Below, piece by piece: positions 44,617-57,621 of a stretch of DNA of 64,000 nt; position 1 is the stretch's first letter; each line of letters begins with the position of its first letter. The stretch is from NCBI GenBank assembly GCA_947471745.1, contig CANJKZ010001109.1, forward strand, positions 3,534,001-3,598,000. The letters are read 5' to 3'. Source of the DNA: Closterium sp. Naga37s-1. Its lineage: Eukaryota > Streptophyta > Zygnematophyceae > Desmidiales > Closteriaceae. Position numbers and translations under genes: made by a program. Under the pieces are notes generated by a model. That model was not told the DNA's origin. It worked only from the letters and a program-made list of their open reading frames with translations, and did no database searches.

Positions 44617-47600
44617 ATGGCTAACCCTAGTGCTCTTACCTTCGATGCTGAGGGTCGAGCGGTTGATTTCGAGGTCTGGGTCGATGACCTGCAGCTCTTT
44701 CTGCAGTGCGACTCTAGGGACGGAGTCTCCCAGTTCGATCACACGTCCGGCGTCTCTGTTGCACCTGCTGCCGATGCCGACAGTGTAGTTCGCTCGCAGT
44801 GGACCACGCGTGATGTTGCTGCTCGTCTTGCTGTTCGTAGTGACCTGCCGTCTGCTCAGCGCGCGCACTTTAGCCAGTACAAGACTGCTAAGACTCTGTA
44901 TGACGTTGTTGTTGCGCGCTACTCCTCCCCTGCCTCTGCTACCCTCAACCGCCTCATGCTGCCGTACCTGTTCCCTGACCTCGCCGCTTTTGCCACAGTC
45001 GCTGACCTCATTGCCCACCTCCGCGCCAGTGACACCCGCTACCGCACTGCGCTTCCTGCCGAGTTCTGCGCCAAGAACCCCCCCCTATATATATCACCCT
45101 CTACTACCTCGTCACCCGGCTCCCTGACTCCCTTCACCCAGTCAGGGACCACTTCCTCTCCCTTTGCCCCACCACGCTCACCGTTGACCTCCTCGAGGAG
45201 TGCCTCCTTGCAGGCGAGAAGAGTATAGTCGCTGTAGGAGCCTCTCGTGGTGACCCTCGTGCCCCTTTCTTTGAGGGGTGCTCCCTTGTCCCCCTTTTGC
45301 CCTCTGTTGCCTCTGCTGCTGCTGTCGACCTCGTTGGCACCGAGTCCGTCGGAGCTGCGTCTGCTCCTAGTGGTAGACGCCGCAGCGGCAAGGACAAGGG
45401 GGGCAAGGGTGGTGGAGGGGACGACGGGGGCGGCGGTGGTGGCGGCGGTGGTGGCGGTGGAGGAGGTGGAGGGGGTGGGGGTGGAGGTGGGGGTGGCGGC
45501 GGGAGTGGGGGCTTCGGTGGCGGTGGTGGAGGTGGAGGTGGCGGCGGCAGCGGCAGTGGGGGTGGAGGCGGCGGTGGTGCTGGTCGAGGTGGAGCTGTGC
45601 AGCGAGGAGGCTTTGGCGGTGGCCAGCGCCAGCAGCACCAACGTTCTCATGAGACACTGTCGCCCCAGCAGCTTCGTGAGTGGTACGTTGGGTGTGGGAG
45701 GTCTGGGGGTGCTGGTCCCTGCGCTTACGTTCTCCGCACCGGTGAGCGCAGTGGGGAGACGTGCGGGCTGTCGCACGCTACGCACCGCTGCTTCGGCTGC
45801 CTGACTGACGCTTAGCGTGCACAGTTTCCTGACGCCACTGAGATCCCTCGCTGGGGTGATCTGCTTAGGTCGGGGGTTGCTATCTTTGATCTTGATTATG
45901 ATGCTATCCTTGCTGCTATGTATGCTGTGACTATTAGTGCTAAGGGTGACTGTTACCTGTGTGTTCCGCCCGACCCGGGCATTGAGGCTGCTGCTCTAGG
46001 TGCTAGTGAGTCTGCTGCTCCAGGTGCTGGTGAGGCTGCTCTCTCAGGTACCGCGTGGGCTCAGGTCTTGCACACTTTCACCCTTGACTCTGGTGCTTCC
46101 CGTTCCTTCTTTCACGACTGCACCACACTCACGCCGCTCAGCCGGCCAGTGGCAGTCTCCCTGGCTGACCCCTCTGGGGGTCCGGTCCTTGCGCACTCCT
46201 CCACGGTTCTGCCGTGTTCGGCGGTCCCGTCTGGCTCCCTGTCTGGTCTCCACCTCCCCTCGTTCTCCACGAACTTGGTGAGTGGAGCTGACCTTCAGAA
46301 CGTGTGGGTTGACCAGTTCACTCCTGGAGGTCAGCGGGTGACCCACTGTACGTGTACACGGACGGGCCGGCAATTGGCCACGTTTACTCGTCAGCCTGGG
46401 TCGAGCCTGTACACCCTGACTACCGTGTCTCCTCCAGTCACTGCGTCTGGTCAGGTAGCTGCGTCTGGTCAGGTGTTTGCTGCAGCGTCCGGGACAGGTC
46501 CTGAGTCTGCCCCCTTCTCGTGTCGCCTCCTGTCTCACCAGACTCTCCTCTGGCACCACCGCCTTGGTCACCCCTCCCTGCCTCGTCTCCGAGGCATGGC
46601 TTCCTGTGTCCTTGTCACTGGTCTTCCCCAGTCTCTCCCTCCCCTTCCCCCGGGGCCTGCCCCTACCTGCGTTCCCTGCGTCGAGGGGTGGCAGCGCGCC
46701 GCTCCTCACTCCTCCGGGTTCCCTTCGACGGAGGCTCCCCTGCAGACTCTTCACATGGACGTGTGGGGCCCAGCCCGCGTCCGTGGACAGGGTCACGAGC
46801 GTTACTTTCTGCTGGTCGTTGACGACTACTTGCGTTACACCATAGTCTTCCCCTTGCGCCGCAAGGGTGAGGTCACTGAGGTGCTGATTGACTGGATCCG
46901 CGCTGCCCGTCGCCAGCTCAGCGAGAGTTTCGGCTCGAACCTTCCTGTTCTGTGTCTGCACTCAGACAGAGGTGGAGAGTTTTCCTCCGACGTTGTGAGG
47001 GCTTTCTGTCATGCGGAGGGCATCCGCCAGACGTTCACGCTTTCGGCCTCTCCACAGCAAAATGGGATTGCTGAGCGCCGCATTGGCATGGTCATGGACG
47101 TCGCTCGTACGTCCATGATTCATGCGGCTGCTCCCCATTTTCTATGGCCGTTCGCGGTTCAGTACGCTGCGCATCAGCTCAACCTCCAGCCCCGGGTCTC
47201 CATGCCGGAGACCACACCTACTCTGCGATGGACGGGGAAGGTTGGCGATGCGTCTGCGTTCTGTGTCTGGGGATCTTGAGCTTTTGTCCGCGATTTGTCT
47301 GCGGACAAGCTGTCCTCCCGTGCTGTTCCCTGCGTCTTCCTTGGCTCCCCCCCTGACGTGCCTGGTTGGCAGTTTTACCACCCCACCTCGCGCCGTGTTC
47401 TGTCCTCCCAGGACGTCACGTTTGACGAGTCGGTTCCTTACTACCGTCTCTTCCCCTACCGCACTGCACCCCTTCCCCCCCCGCCGCTCTTCCTCACGCC
47501 AGGTCCTCCTCCGGTAGATCCCCTTCCCCCTCAGGGTCCTGCCCCCTTAGGTGTGTCCCCGGTAGACACAGTCGAGCCTATCGAGGTAGCTGTTGACTCT

Positions 47601-50226
47601 GGTGCTTCTAGGGGTGCTGAGCCTGCGGGTGCCAGGTCTGGGGGTGCTGAGCTAGGGGGTGCTGAGTCTGGGGGTGCTGAGCCTGGGGGTACTGAGTCTG
47701 GGGGTGCTGAGCTTGGAGTTGCTAAGTCTGGGGGTGCGGAGCCTGGGGTTGCTGAGTCTGGGGGTGCTGAGCCCGGGGTTGCTGAGTCTGAGGGTGCGGA
47801 GCCTACGGGTACGAAGCCTGCGCGTGTGGAGCCTGGGAGTGCTGAGCCTGGAGGTCCCTTGGGTTCCTTGTCCTGGCGGGAGCAACTCTCTCCACAGCAG
47901 CTGCGCGAGTGGTTTGCTCGGCGCTGGGGCCGTGCTGCTGGTGCTAGTGGTGCTCTTGGAGCTGGGGGTACTGCTGCTACTAGAGATGCTGGGGGTTCTG
48001 GAGACACAGGTCTCGGTGGTGCTCGTACTGGAGGTACTGGAGCTGCTGTGCCTGGTGGTGTTGCTGGAGCTGGAGCTGCTGGAGGTGCTGGAGCTGGAGC
48101 TGCTGGAGGTGCTGGAGCTGGGGGTACTGTTGGAGCAAGTGCTGCTGGAGGTACTGGAGCTGGCGCTACTGGAGCTACTGGGACTTCTGGTGGTCCCGCT
48201 GGAGCTGGGTCTGCTGGAGGTGCTGGAGTTGGCGCTGCTGGAGCTGCGGGAGGTGCTGCTGTAGCAGGTGGTGCTGCAGGAGTTGGAGCTGACGCTGGGG
48301 GTGCTGGTGCTGTCTCTGCTGGTTCTGGTGGTGCTGTACGGCCGCGGCCTTACTTTGTTCCACTCCTTCAGCAGGTTCTTGGTCTCCCGCCTTCTACTAG
48401 TCTTGCTCCTCCCTTAGAGTGTCCACTGCTGGTTCAGTCGAAGTCACAGTTACAGCCCGCCTCCCCACTGCCTGCTCCTTCTCCTTACACTGGTCCAACT
48501 GGAGGTCTTGTTGAGCGTCGTGAGCCTGCATCTCGTCCTGGGTCGCCTGTTCGTACTGCTCGCGCTGGTCGTCGTGGTTCGCGTCAGCGTCCTCCTCCTG
48601 TCCCCTGCACGCACCAGATGGCACTGCGTCCTCCTCCTGTCCCCTGCACGCACCAGATGGCACTGCGTCCTTCCACTGCTCCACAGCGTGTCCCTCTGCC
48701 GTCTCCTCCTGCGTCCTCCCTTCCTGTCGGTCCGGACCCAGAGTCTGACTCCCTTCGTGCTGCTAGTCCTACTGCCACGCGTCTACTGGCCACTGTTGTC
48801 ACCGACCCTTCCTTTGAGTCTACTGCTGCGTCTGCCTTAGTTGCTGAGCTTGTCGACTTTGCTGCTCGCTGTAGTCTAGACTACACCGCTAGTCTTGTTG
48901 TTGAGTCTGAGTCTGCCTGTCCTCCGTCCGTCGGGGGTGAGTGTGCCCTTAGCACGGACGTCCTTGAGGATAGGCAGGAGGAGTTCCAGTGTTTTGCTGC
49001 TGCTTTACCTCATCTCGTGTCCATGCTACTTGCCCCTGAGGGAGACCCGGATGCACCAGACATCCCGACCCCGCGCTCTTACGCAGAGGCGATAGAGGGT
49101 CCCTACTCCTCTCAGTGGCAGACAGCCATGGACGCAGAGATGGCTTCCTGGAAGTCCACAGGCACTTACGTCGATGAGGTTCCCCCACATGGGGCAAACA
49201 TTGTCGATGGCATGTGGATTTTCAGGGTGAAGCGGCCGCCGAGTTCCCCGCCTGTCTTCAAGGCGCGTTACGTGGCTTGAGGCTTCAGTCAGCGGCAGGG
49301 AGTTGACTACTTTCAGACCTTCTCCCTCACCCCAAAGATGACCACTCTTCGGGTATAGCTGCACGTTGCTGCTCAGCGTGACTACGAGCTTCACTTTTTT
49401 GACTTTAGCACAGCCTTCCTACAGGGCAGCCTACACGAGGAGATCTGGCTGCGCCGTCCACCTGGCTTCACTGGGTCGTTTCCTCCTGGTACCCAGTGGA
49501 GCCTCCGACGGCTAGTCTACGGTCTCCGCCAGGCGCCCCGTGAGTGGCACGACACATTGAGGACTACGCTTGCGGCTCTTGGGTTTGCTCCTTCTACTGC
49601 TGACCCGTCGCTGTTTCTACGCACCGACACCTCTTTGTCGCCGTTCTACATCCTCGTGTACGTCGACGACTTGGTCTTTGCTATTGCTGACACTGCTGGA
49701 CTCGCCCACGTGAAGTCCGAGCTGCAGAAGAGACACACGTGCACAGACTTGGGTGAACTGCGCAGCTATCTTGGCTTGCAGATCACCCGGGACAGAGCAC
49801 GGCGCACCATTACCCTGACTCAGTCACACATGGTGCGGCAGGTCCTTCAGCATTTCGACTTCACGTACTCCTCGCCTCAGGCCACTCCTCTGTCTACTCG
49901 CCACTCGCTCTCAGCTCTGCCTTCGGATGAGTCTGTAGAGTCGAGTGGCCCGTACCCAGAGCTTGTGGGCTGCCTCATGTACCTGACGACCTGACTTGGC
50001 ATACCCTCTTAGCATCCTGGCACGCTATGTTGCTCCTGGGAGACACTGTCTAGAGCATATTGGCTGCAGCTAAGAGGGTGTTGCGCTACCTGTGCAGTAC
50101 GTCGGGCATGGGGCTCGTGCTTGGAGGACGGGCTCGAGTTGTCCTCACTGGTCACGCAGACGCTTCTTAGGTTGACGACTTGGCTACGCAGCGGTCGTCA
50201 CAGGGTTACACCTTCAGCCTTGGTTC
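44617..50226 (+). pseudogene. copia E3 gag-pol, 5' portion with many lesions
   Basis: Starts at an ATG in GCCGCCATGG context with MANPS. Compared with intact E2: a frameshift near 45085 in the KNPP region, TGG to TAG at 45813, an Arg codon to TGA at 47277 (after WGS), TGA at 49278 (RYVA then GFSQ), a TAG near 49356, a roughly 10-base deletion near 49992, and further breaks after 50040. The Gag finger C-x13-C-x3-H-x4-C (about 45717-45795), protease DSGAS (46088), integrase DDE and RT YVDD (about 49660) are still readable between the breaks. The Gly tract and the GAESGG-type linker (47620-47870) match the family. Confidence 0.9.
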
Positions 50227-50356
50227 TGTCAGAATGAACAAGAGTGATTGAACTAGGAAAGAGTTGGGTACAAGTAGGAAACCCTAGACTTAATGTACCC
50301 CATAGTAACTACCCCACTACAGCCTAAACAAACTGTAGCAGATATAACATTTGACA
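50227..50356 (-). repeat. 3' LTR of copia B
   Basis: 130 bp; one difference (A/C) from the 5' copy at 56838-56967. Confidence 0.93.
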
Positions 50357-50582
50357 CACCCCCATAGGCAAAGTGGGGGAGAGCAAGGGGTCACAAGACC
50401 GGTCAAGAAAGGCAAAGCAAGCTCAGGGTGGATCACAACGTCACCACACACTCTGAGCACAAGCAAAGGGCCACTAGGCCAGTTCACATGCAGAGGCATA
50501 TATGCAACACAAGCAGCACAGTGATCTCTACCTAGCAAAGCAAGCATGCAGGTATATATATAGATCACAGTACAAGCAAAGC

Positions 50583-53500
50583 CTACAGCAAGTGAGGAAA
50601 GGTGGGCACAAGCCCTAGCATAGTGCAGAAACGCTGATGATTACCAGACTGAAGTGCCTTGGTGAATATATCAGCAGTGTTGGCCCGAGTGGCCACGTAA
50701 CGCAGGCGAAGCTGACCACGCTGTTGCAACTCTCAAGCCTGGAAGTAACGCAGAGCGATGTGCTTCGTTCTGTGCTCCAGTCTGTGCTCCTCACACGAGG
50801 CAATGGCAGCCTTGTTGTCGACGTACAGCACTGGAGGAGAACGAGGCCGCTCTCCCAAGTCGGTCAGCAGGTAGGTGAGCCAGCGTAACTCCTGTGCAGC
50901 CATGGCTGTGGCGTAGATCTCAGCCTCACAACTGGAGCTGAGAACTGAAGACGAGCGAGTAGAACGCCAAGACAATGAACCAGAGCCAAGGCTGAAGGTG
51001 TAACCCTGTGACGACCGCTGAGTAGCCTGGTCGTCAACCCAAGAAGCGTCTGAGTGCCCAGTGAGGACAACTGGGCTCTTCCCTCCAAGCACTAGCCCCA
51101 TGCCTGATGTGATGCACAAGTAGCGCAGTACCCTCTTAGTGGCAGCCATGTGCTCAGGTCGGTGCCGACCAGGAGCCACGTAGCGAGCCAGCAGACCAAG
51201 AGGGTACGCGAGGTCAGGACGAGTGCAAGTCATCAGGTACATGAGGCAGCCAACTAGCTCTGGGTAAGGACCACTCGGCTCTACGACTCGTCCAAAGGTG
51301 GAGCTGAAAGCGAGTGACCTGTAGCCAGAGGAGTGGCCTGTGCCGAGGACCAAGTGAAGCCGAAGCGCTAAAGGACCTGCTGCACCATGTGTGACTGAGT
51401 CAGTGTGATGGTGCGGCGTGCTCTGTCCCGGGTGATCTGCAAGCCAAGGTAGCTGCGCAGTTCACCCAGGTCTGTGCACGTGTGTCTCTTCTGCAGCTCC
51501 GACTTCATGTGGGCAAGAGCCTTAGTGTCAGCAGTGGCAAAGACCAAGTCGTCGACGTACACGAGGATGTAGAACGGCGGCAGCGAGGTGTCGGTGCGCA
51601 GAAACAGCGACTGGTCAGCAGTAGAAGGCGCGAACCCAAGAGCCGCAAGTGTAGTCCTCAGTGTGTCGTGCCACTCACGCGGCGCCTGGCGGAGACCGTA
51701 GACCGGCCGCCGAAGGCTCCACTGGGTACTAGGAGGGAACGACCCAGTGAAGCCAGGAGGGCGGCGCAGCCAGATCTCCTCGTGCAGGCTGCCCTGCAAG
51801 AAAGCTGTGCTGAAGTCAAGAGAGTGAAGCTCGTAGTCACGTTGAGCGGCAATGTGCAGCAGCACCCGAAGAGTGGTCATCTTCGGGGTGGGGGAGAAGG
51901 TCTGGAAGAAGTCTACTCCCTCTCGCTGACTGAAGCCTCGAGCAACGTAACGAGCCTTGAAGACAGGCGGAGAACCTGGCGGCCGCTTCACCCTGAAAAT
52001 CCACATGCCACTGACGATGTTCGCCCCAGGAGGGGGAACCTCGTCGACGTAAGTGCCAGTGGACTTCCAGGATGCCATCTCTGCGTCCATGGCTGTCTGC
52101 CACTGAGAGGAGTACTCACCCGCGATCGCCTCAGCGTAAGAGCGCGGGGTCGGGATGTCTGGAGCATCCGGGTCTCCCTCAGGTGCAAGCAGCATGGCCA
52201 CGAGATGAGGTACAGCAGCGGCAAAGCACTCATACTCCTCCTGCCTGTCCTCAAGGACGTCCGTGCGAAGAGCACACTCACCCCCGACGGACGGAGGACA
52301 GACAGACTCAGACTCAGACTCGGCAACAAGACTCGCAGCGTAGTCTAGACGACAGTGAGCAGCAAAGTCGACAAGGTCAGCAACTAAGGCAGACGCAGCA
52401 GCAGACTCAAAGGAAGGGTCAGTGACAGCAGTGGGCAGGAGACGCGTGACAGTAGGACTAGCAGCACGAAAAGAGTCAGACTCCGGGTCAGCAAGGGCAG
52501 GAAGAGAGGACGCAGGAGGAGAAGGCAGCGGGACACGCTGTGGAGCAGTGGAAGGACGAAGCGCCATCTGGTGAGTGCCTGGGACAGCAGGAGGACGCTG
52601 ACGCGGAACACGACGACCAGTGCGAGCAGCACGAACAGGTGACGCAGACCAAGACTCAGGCGACGCAGGACGAGACTCAGGCTCACGACGTTCAGTAAGA
52701 CCGCCTGTCGGACCAGTGTAGGGAGAAGGACTAGGGAGTGGCGAGGCAGGCTGTAGCTGTGACTGCAACTGGACAGGCGGAGGACACTCTAAGGAGGGAG
52801 CAGGACAAGGAGGAGGCGGCTGACCAAGAACCTGCTGAAGGAGGGGAATGAAGTACGGCTGTGGCTGTGAAGTGCCCCCAGAACCAGCAGAGACAGCACC
52901 AGAACCTCCAGCAGTAGCGCCAACGCCCTCGGCAACCCCAGCAGCTCCAGTACCTCCGGCAGCACCAGCATTACCCCCAGTGGGACCAGAACCAGCAGCA
53001 CCTCCAGCGGGACCAGCACCAGTAGCACCTCCAGCAGCTCCAGTACCTCCAGCAGCCCCAGCAGCACCTCCAGCAGGACCAGCACCAGCAGCACCTCCAG
53101 TAGCTCCAGGACCTCCAGCAGCAGCAGGGTTTCCAGTGGGCGGCACCCTAACACGAGAAGCTCCACTCCGGAGGCTGCAGCGCCGAGCATACCACTCTCT
53201 TAGCCGCTGAGGGGAGGGAGGCTCCGGACCCGACACTGCACCGGTAGGACCACCAGCCCCAACTCCAGCAGAACCCCCAGCTCCAGTAGCCCCACGCCGG
53301 AGGCTGTAACGCTGGGAGTACCACTCACGCAGCTGCTGTGAAGAGGGAGCGTCAACAGGCGCAGCACGGTCAGTCTCAGAACCCCTAGCCTCAGCTCCTC
53401 TAGGCTCAGCACCCCCAGTCGCAATACCCCAAGGCTTAGCACCCCCAGTCTCAGTACCCGCAGTCCCCGCACCCCCAGGCTCAGCACCCCCAGTCTCCGC

Positions 53501-55688
53501 ACCCCCAGGCTCAGCACCCCAAGTCTCAGTACCCCCAGACCCAGTACCACCAGGCTCAGCACGCTCAGTACCTCGCGCAGGACCAGAGTCGACAGCTACC
53601 TCGACAGGCTCGACCGGGTCTACCTGGGACACACTGGAGGGAGCAGCACCCTGGGGAGGGAGGGGGTCTACCGACGGGACACCTGGGGTGAGGAAGAGCG
53701 GCGGGGGGGGGGAGCGGGGCAGTGCGGTAGGGGAAAAGACGGTAAAAGGGTACCGACTCGTCAAAAGTGACGTCCTGAGAGGGGAAGACACGACGCGAGG
53801 TGGGGTGGTAAAACTGCCAGCCAGGCGCGTCAGGGACAAAGCCAAGGAAGACACAGGGAATGGCACGGGAGGAGAGCTTGTCCGCGGACGTATCGCGGAC
53901 AAAAGCTCGACATCCCCAGACTCGGAACACCGACGCATCGCCAACCTCCCCCGTCCAACGCAGTGTGGGCGAGGTCTCCGGAGCAGAGACACGGGGCCAG
54001 AGGTTGAGCTGATGCGCGGCGTACTGTACTGCAAACGGCCACAGGAAATGGGGGGCAGCCGCATGGATCATGGAGGCACGAGCGACCTCCATGACTAAGC
54101 CAATGCGGCGCTCAGCAACCCCATTCTGCTGAGGAGAGGCCGGAAGAGTGAACGTCTGGCGGATGCCGTGCTCCGCACAGTAGGCTGCCAAGAGGTCGGA
54201 GGAAAACTCACCACCCCTGTCAGAGTGCAGACGAAGGACGGGAAAGTCCGACTGGAACCGCTTGCGGAGCTGGAGACGAGCAGCGCGGATCCAGGGGATC
54301 AAGACATCAGGGACCTCACCCTTGGTACGCAAGGGGAAGACCGTGGTGTAGCGCGTGTAGTCGTCGACGACCAGCAGGAAGTACCGCTCGTGGCCCTGTC
54401 CCCGGACGCGGGCTGGGCCCCACACGTCCAGGTGGAGAGTCTGCAAGGGAGCCTCTGTGGGAGGGAACGAGGAGGAGTGAGGAGCGGCGCGCTGCCGCCC
54501 CTCGACACAGGGAAGACAGGGAGGAACAACCGAGGGTGGGAGGGGAGGGAGAACCCTGGGAAGACCAGAGACAAGGTACCGGGATTGCATGGCGCGAAGG
54601 CGCTGCACTGACGGGTCACCAAGGCGGTGGTGCCAGAGGACAGTCCGGTGTGACAGGGAGCGACACGAGCAGGGGGCCGACAGCTGACCTGACGCAGACG
54701 CAGACGCAGCTACATGAGGGGACTCAGTGGTCAGTGTGTACAAGTCCGACCCCGGCTGCCGAGTGAAGGTAGCCAGGTGACGACCCGTCTGGGCACACGT
54801 GCAGTGCGTCACACGCTCGTAGGCAGGTTTGAACTGGTGAACACCCGCGTCCTGGAGCGCGGAGCCCGCCACCAAGTTCGTAGAGAACGAGGGGAGGTAA
54901 AGGCCCGACAGTGTGCCAGACGGGACAGCAGGACAAGGGAGGGCAGTGGTGGAGGTCGCAAGGACCGGACCACCGAAGGGGTCAGCCAGGGAGACAGCAA
55001 CCGGCCTAGGGAGCTGCTCGAGGGCAGTGCGGTCGCGAAAGAAACAGCGGGAAGCACCTGAGTCCAGTGTGAAGGTGTGCAGTGCCTCAGTAGACGTAGT
55101 ACCTGAAAGCGCAGACTCACAAGCACATGAAGCAGCAGACTCACAAGCGCCTACTGCAGCAGCCTCACCAGCACCTAGAGCAGCAGACTGGATACCGGGG
55201 TCAGGCGGCACACACAGGTGACAGGCTCCCTCGGCACTAGTAGACAATGCATACATTGCAGTGAGAATAGCATCATAGTCAAGAGCAAGGATATCTACCC
55301 TCTGCCTAAGCAGCTCCACCCAGTCGGGGAGCTCAGCGTCGTCGCCAAACTCTGTACGCCAAGCGTCGCTCAGACGGGCGAAGCAGTGAGGCTCTGTGTA
55401 ACCAGGCGTCCCCCAAGGCTGACCAGTCCGGACACCCGTGCGAATAACGTACACGCAGCGAGCAGTACGCAGCGACCCTCTACTCTGAGCGTACCACTCA
55501 CGAAGCTGCTGGGGCGAACTAGTCTCGCTCAGACTACGCTGTTGCGGCACCGAGCCACTACAAGAAACTCCCGAACTACGCACTCCAGGACGACTCCCAC
55601 TACTGCCACCCCGACAACCCCAACGGGCGTACCACTCACGAAGCTGCTGGGGCGTGAGGGACACACGCGGACGGCCCTGGAGCTGCAT
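50583..55688 (-). pseudogene. copia B gag-pol, N-terminally deleted and broken
   Basis: The frame from 55688 starts with two LREWY motifs, then a Gag finger in which the second Cys is replaced by Trp (GQPWG). Protease LDSGAS, integrase HHCC and DDE (LHLDVWG, LHSDRGG, NGVAERR) follow. At the G-run near 53700-53711 the frame shifts. The linker, RT (YVDD near 51560) and the VQQVL region continue to a stop at about 51368. A deletion near 51290 and a stop at 50733 (RYFQA) interrupt RNase H, which ends at 50583. The Gag core seen in siblings (about 250 residues) is absent. Confidence 0.88.
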
Positions 55689-55689
55689 C

Positions 55690-56825
55690 TGGCCACGCCA
55701 GGAGCAGCAATAGAAGCAGTAGCAGCAGGAGCAGCAGTAGCAGTAGCAGCAGCAGTAACAGTAGTAGCAGTACGGGTAGGGACGTGCTCACCAGTGGTGA
55801 GAAGGGCAGGCGCACGACGGAGGCGACTGCGGGGCCGCTACAGCGGCAGGGCGGGGCCAGGGGCGGCTGCTGCAGTGGCGGCTGCTCCAGGGGCGGCTGC
55901 TCCAGGGGCGGCTGCTCCAGGGGCCAGGGGCGGCTGCTCCAGGGGCCAGGGGCGCCTGCTGCAGTGGCAGCTGCTCCAGGGGCCAAGGGCGGCTGCTGCA
56001 GTGGCGGCTGCTCCAGGGGCGAGGGGCGGCCGCTACAGGGACGGCTGCTCTAGGGACCAGGCGCGGGGTAGGGGCGACGCGGCGGGCAGGGCGGGCGCGG
56101 GGTACTGCAGGGCGACGCGGCGGGCAGGGGCGACGTTGCGCGGGCCCCGCAGGGGCGGCGCGACGCGCAGGAGCCGCGCCTCGCGGGTCCCGCAGGGGCG
56201 TCGCGAAGAGGCATGGGCGACGCGCGGGTCTCGCAGGGGCGTCGCGACGAGGCGGGGAGGGACGTGCGGGCCCCGCAAGGGCGTCGCGAAGAGGCAGGGG
56301 GCGACGCGCGGGGCCCGCAAGGGCGTCGCGAAGAGGCAGGGGGCGACGCGCGGGGCCCGCAAGGGCGTCGCGAAGAGGTAGGGGCGACGCGCGGGTCCCG
56401 GCGGGCTGCAGCCGCCGGAGTGCAGCAGCCGTGGCGCGCGGGGTACAGCCTGCGCGCGAGCGTCGGCCTATGGGCGGCGGCGGCCTACGGGCGACGTACG
56501 GGCGCCCTACGGGCTGCGTAAGGGCGGCCTACGGGCAGGCAGGTCGCGGGCGGCTCGAGGGGCCGCGAGAGGCCGGTACGAACTGCGTGGGCGTCGATCA
56601 GGCGGCGCGCTGGTGGCTAGCGGGCCACGCGCGCACGGGCAGAGGACGGCGCGCGGGCAGAACGAAGGGAGGGGCGCGCGAGAGCGCACTTGCAGAAAGA
56701 AGGCGCACGAGGGCGCACGAGCAGAGTAGGGCGCACGAGGGCGCACGTAAGGTAGGGCGCACGAGGGCGCTTCTAGCGGAATGGTGGGCCCGTAGTAGTA
56801 AGCGGTCCTAGGTGGCTAACCTAGG
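55690..56825 (-). other. GC-rich leader of copia B
   Basis: Between PBS and coding region. A CTG/CTA-type triplet run (55700-55780) resembles the sequence just before gag ATG in E3 and element E5, followed outward by GGGGCGGCTGCTC and CGACGCGCGGG repeats. The Gag start expected right after the triplet run is deleted. Confidence 0.6.
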
Positions 56826-56837
56826 CTCGTGATACCA

Positions 56838-56967
56838 TGTCAGAATGAACAAGAGTGATTGAACTAGGAAAGAGTTGGGTACAAGTAGGAAACCCTAGAC
56901 TTACTGTACCCCATAGTAACTACCCCACTACAGCCTAAACAAACTGTAGCAGATATAACATTTGACA
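56838..56967 (-). repeat. 5' LTR of copia B
   Basis: 130 bp; begins (element sense) TGTCAAATG and ends CATTCTGACA, followed inward by the PBS. Confidence 0.93.
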
Positions 56968-57402
56968 GGTTCCAGCTCTGTTTCGTGGCAGTCTACTCGC
57001 TCGTCTTCTGTTCTCAGCTCCAGTTGTGAGGCTGAGATCTACGCTGGGGCCATGGCTGCACAGGAGTTGCGTTGGCTCACCTACCTGCTGACCGACTTGG
57101 GAGAGGCGCCTCGTTCTCCTTCAGTTATGTACGTCGACAATAAGGCCATGATTGCCTTATGTCAGGAGCACAAACTAGAGCACAAACTGGAGCACAAACT
57201 GGAGCACAGAACGAAGCACATTGCCCTGCGCTACTTCCTTGCTCGAGAGTTGCAGCAGCGTGGTCAGCTTCGTCTTGCTTACGTGGCCACTTGAGCCAAT
57301 ACTGTTGATATCTTCACCAAGGCACTTCAGCCTTGTGATCATCAGCGTTTTTGTGCTCTGTTAGGTCTTGTGCAAACTTGGCCTCACTTGCTCACCTCTT
57401 GA
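56968..57402 (+). pseudogene. copia E3 RNase H end, continued after the nested insertion
   Basis: Continues the RNase H frame broken at 50226 (SSVSWQSTRSSS, CEAEIY, YVDNKA). A 12-bp unit encoding EHKL is tripled at about 57166-57205, just before EHRTKH. A stop replaces a codon at 57292 (YVAT then ANT). The end of the protein is at 57402. Confidence 0.9.
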
Positions 57403-57621
57403 CTTTGCTTGTACTGTGATCTATATATACCTGCACCTGCATGCTTACACTTGCTAGGTTGTGATCACTGTACTACTTGTTCTCCTCTTTATATAACTCT
57501 GCATGTGAACTGGCCTTGTGGCCTTTGCTTGTACTCAGAATGCGTGGTGACGTCGTGATCCACTCTGAGCTTGACCTTTGCTTTGTTCTTTTGCTTGTCC
57601 CCCACTTTGCCTATGGGGGTG

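Larger units (their letters stand above)
50227..56967 (-). mobile_element. Ty1/copia element nested in E3 (element B)
   Basis: A 6,741-bp minus-strand element with 130-bp LTRs (50227-50356 and 56838-56967) differing at one base. A perfect 5-bp target duplication GGTTC (50222-50226 and 56968-56972) lies within the E3 RNase H gene. The PBS TGGTATCACGAG lies at 56837-56826. The first Gag region is missing: its GC-rich leader runs straight into the late-Gag LREWY region. Together with pol stops this makes it non-autonomous, although the near-identical LTRs show that it jumped recently, presumably with help from a relative. Confidence 0.95.

Noticed and set aside
44116-45018. 300-aa minus-strand frame opposite E3 leader and gag
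   Set aside because: Antisense shadow of GC-rich leader and gag; no domain.
53700-53711. Frame change at a G-run in copia B, considered as programmed frameshifting
   Set aside because: No slippery heptamer in the right phase, and the intact sibling E2 has a single frame; more likely an indel in a homopolymer.
55218-56381. 387-aa plus-strand frame opposite copia B leader
   Set aside because: Low-complexity Ala/Arg/Gly product of the GC-rich leader repeats.
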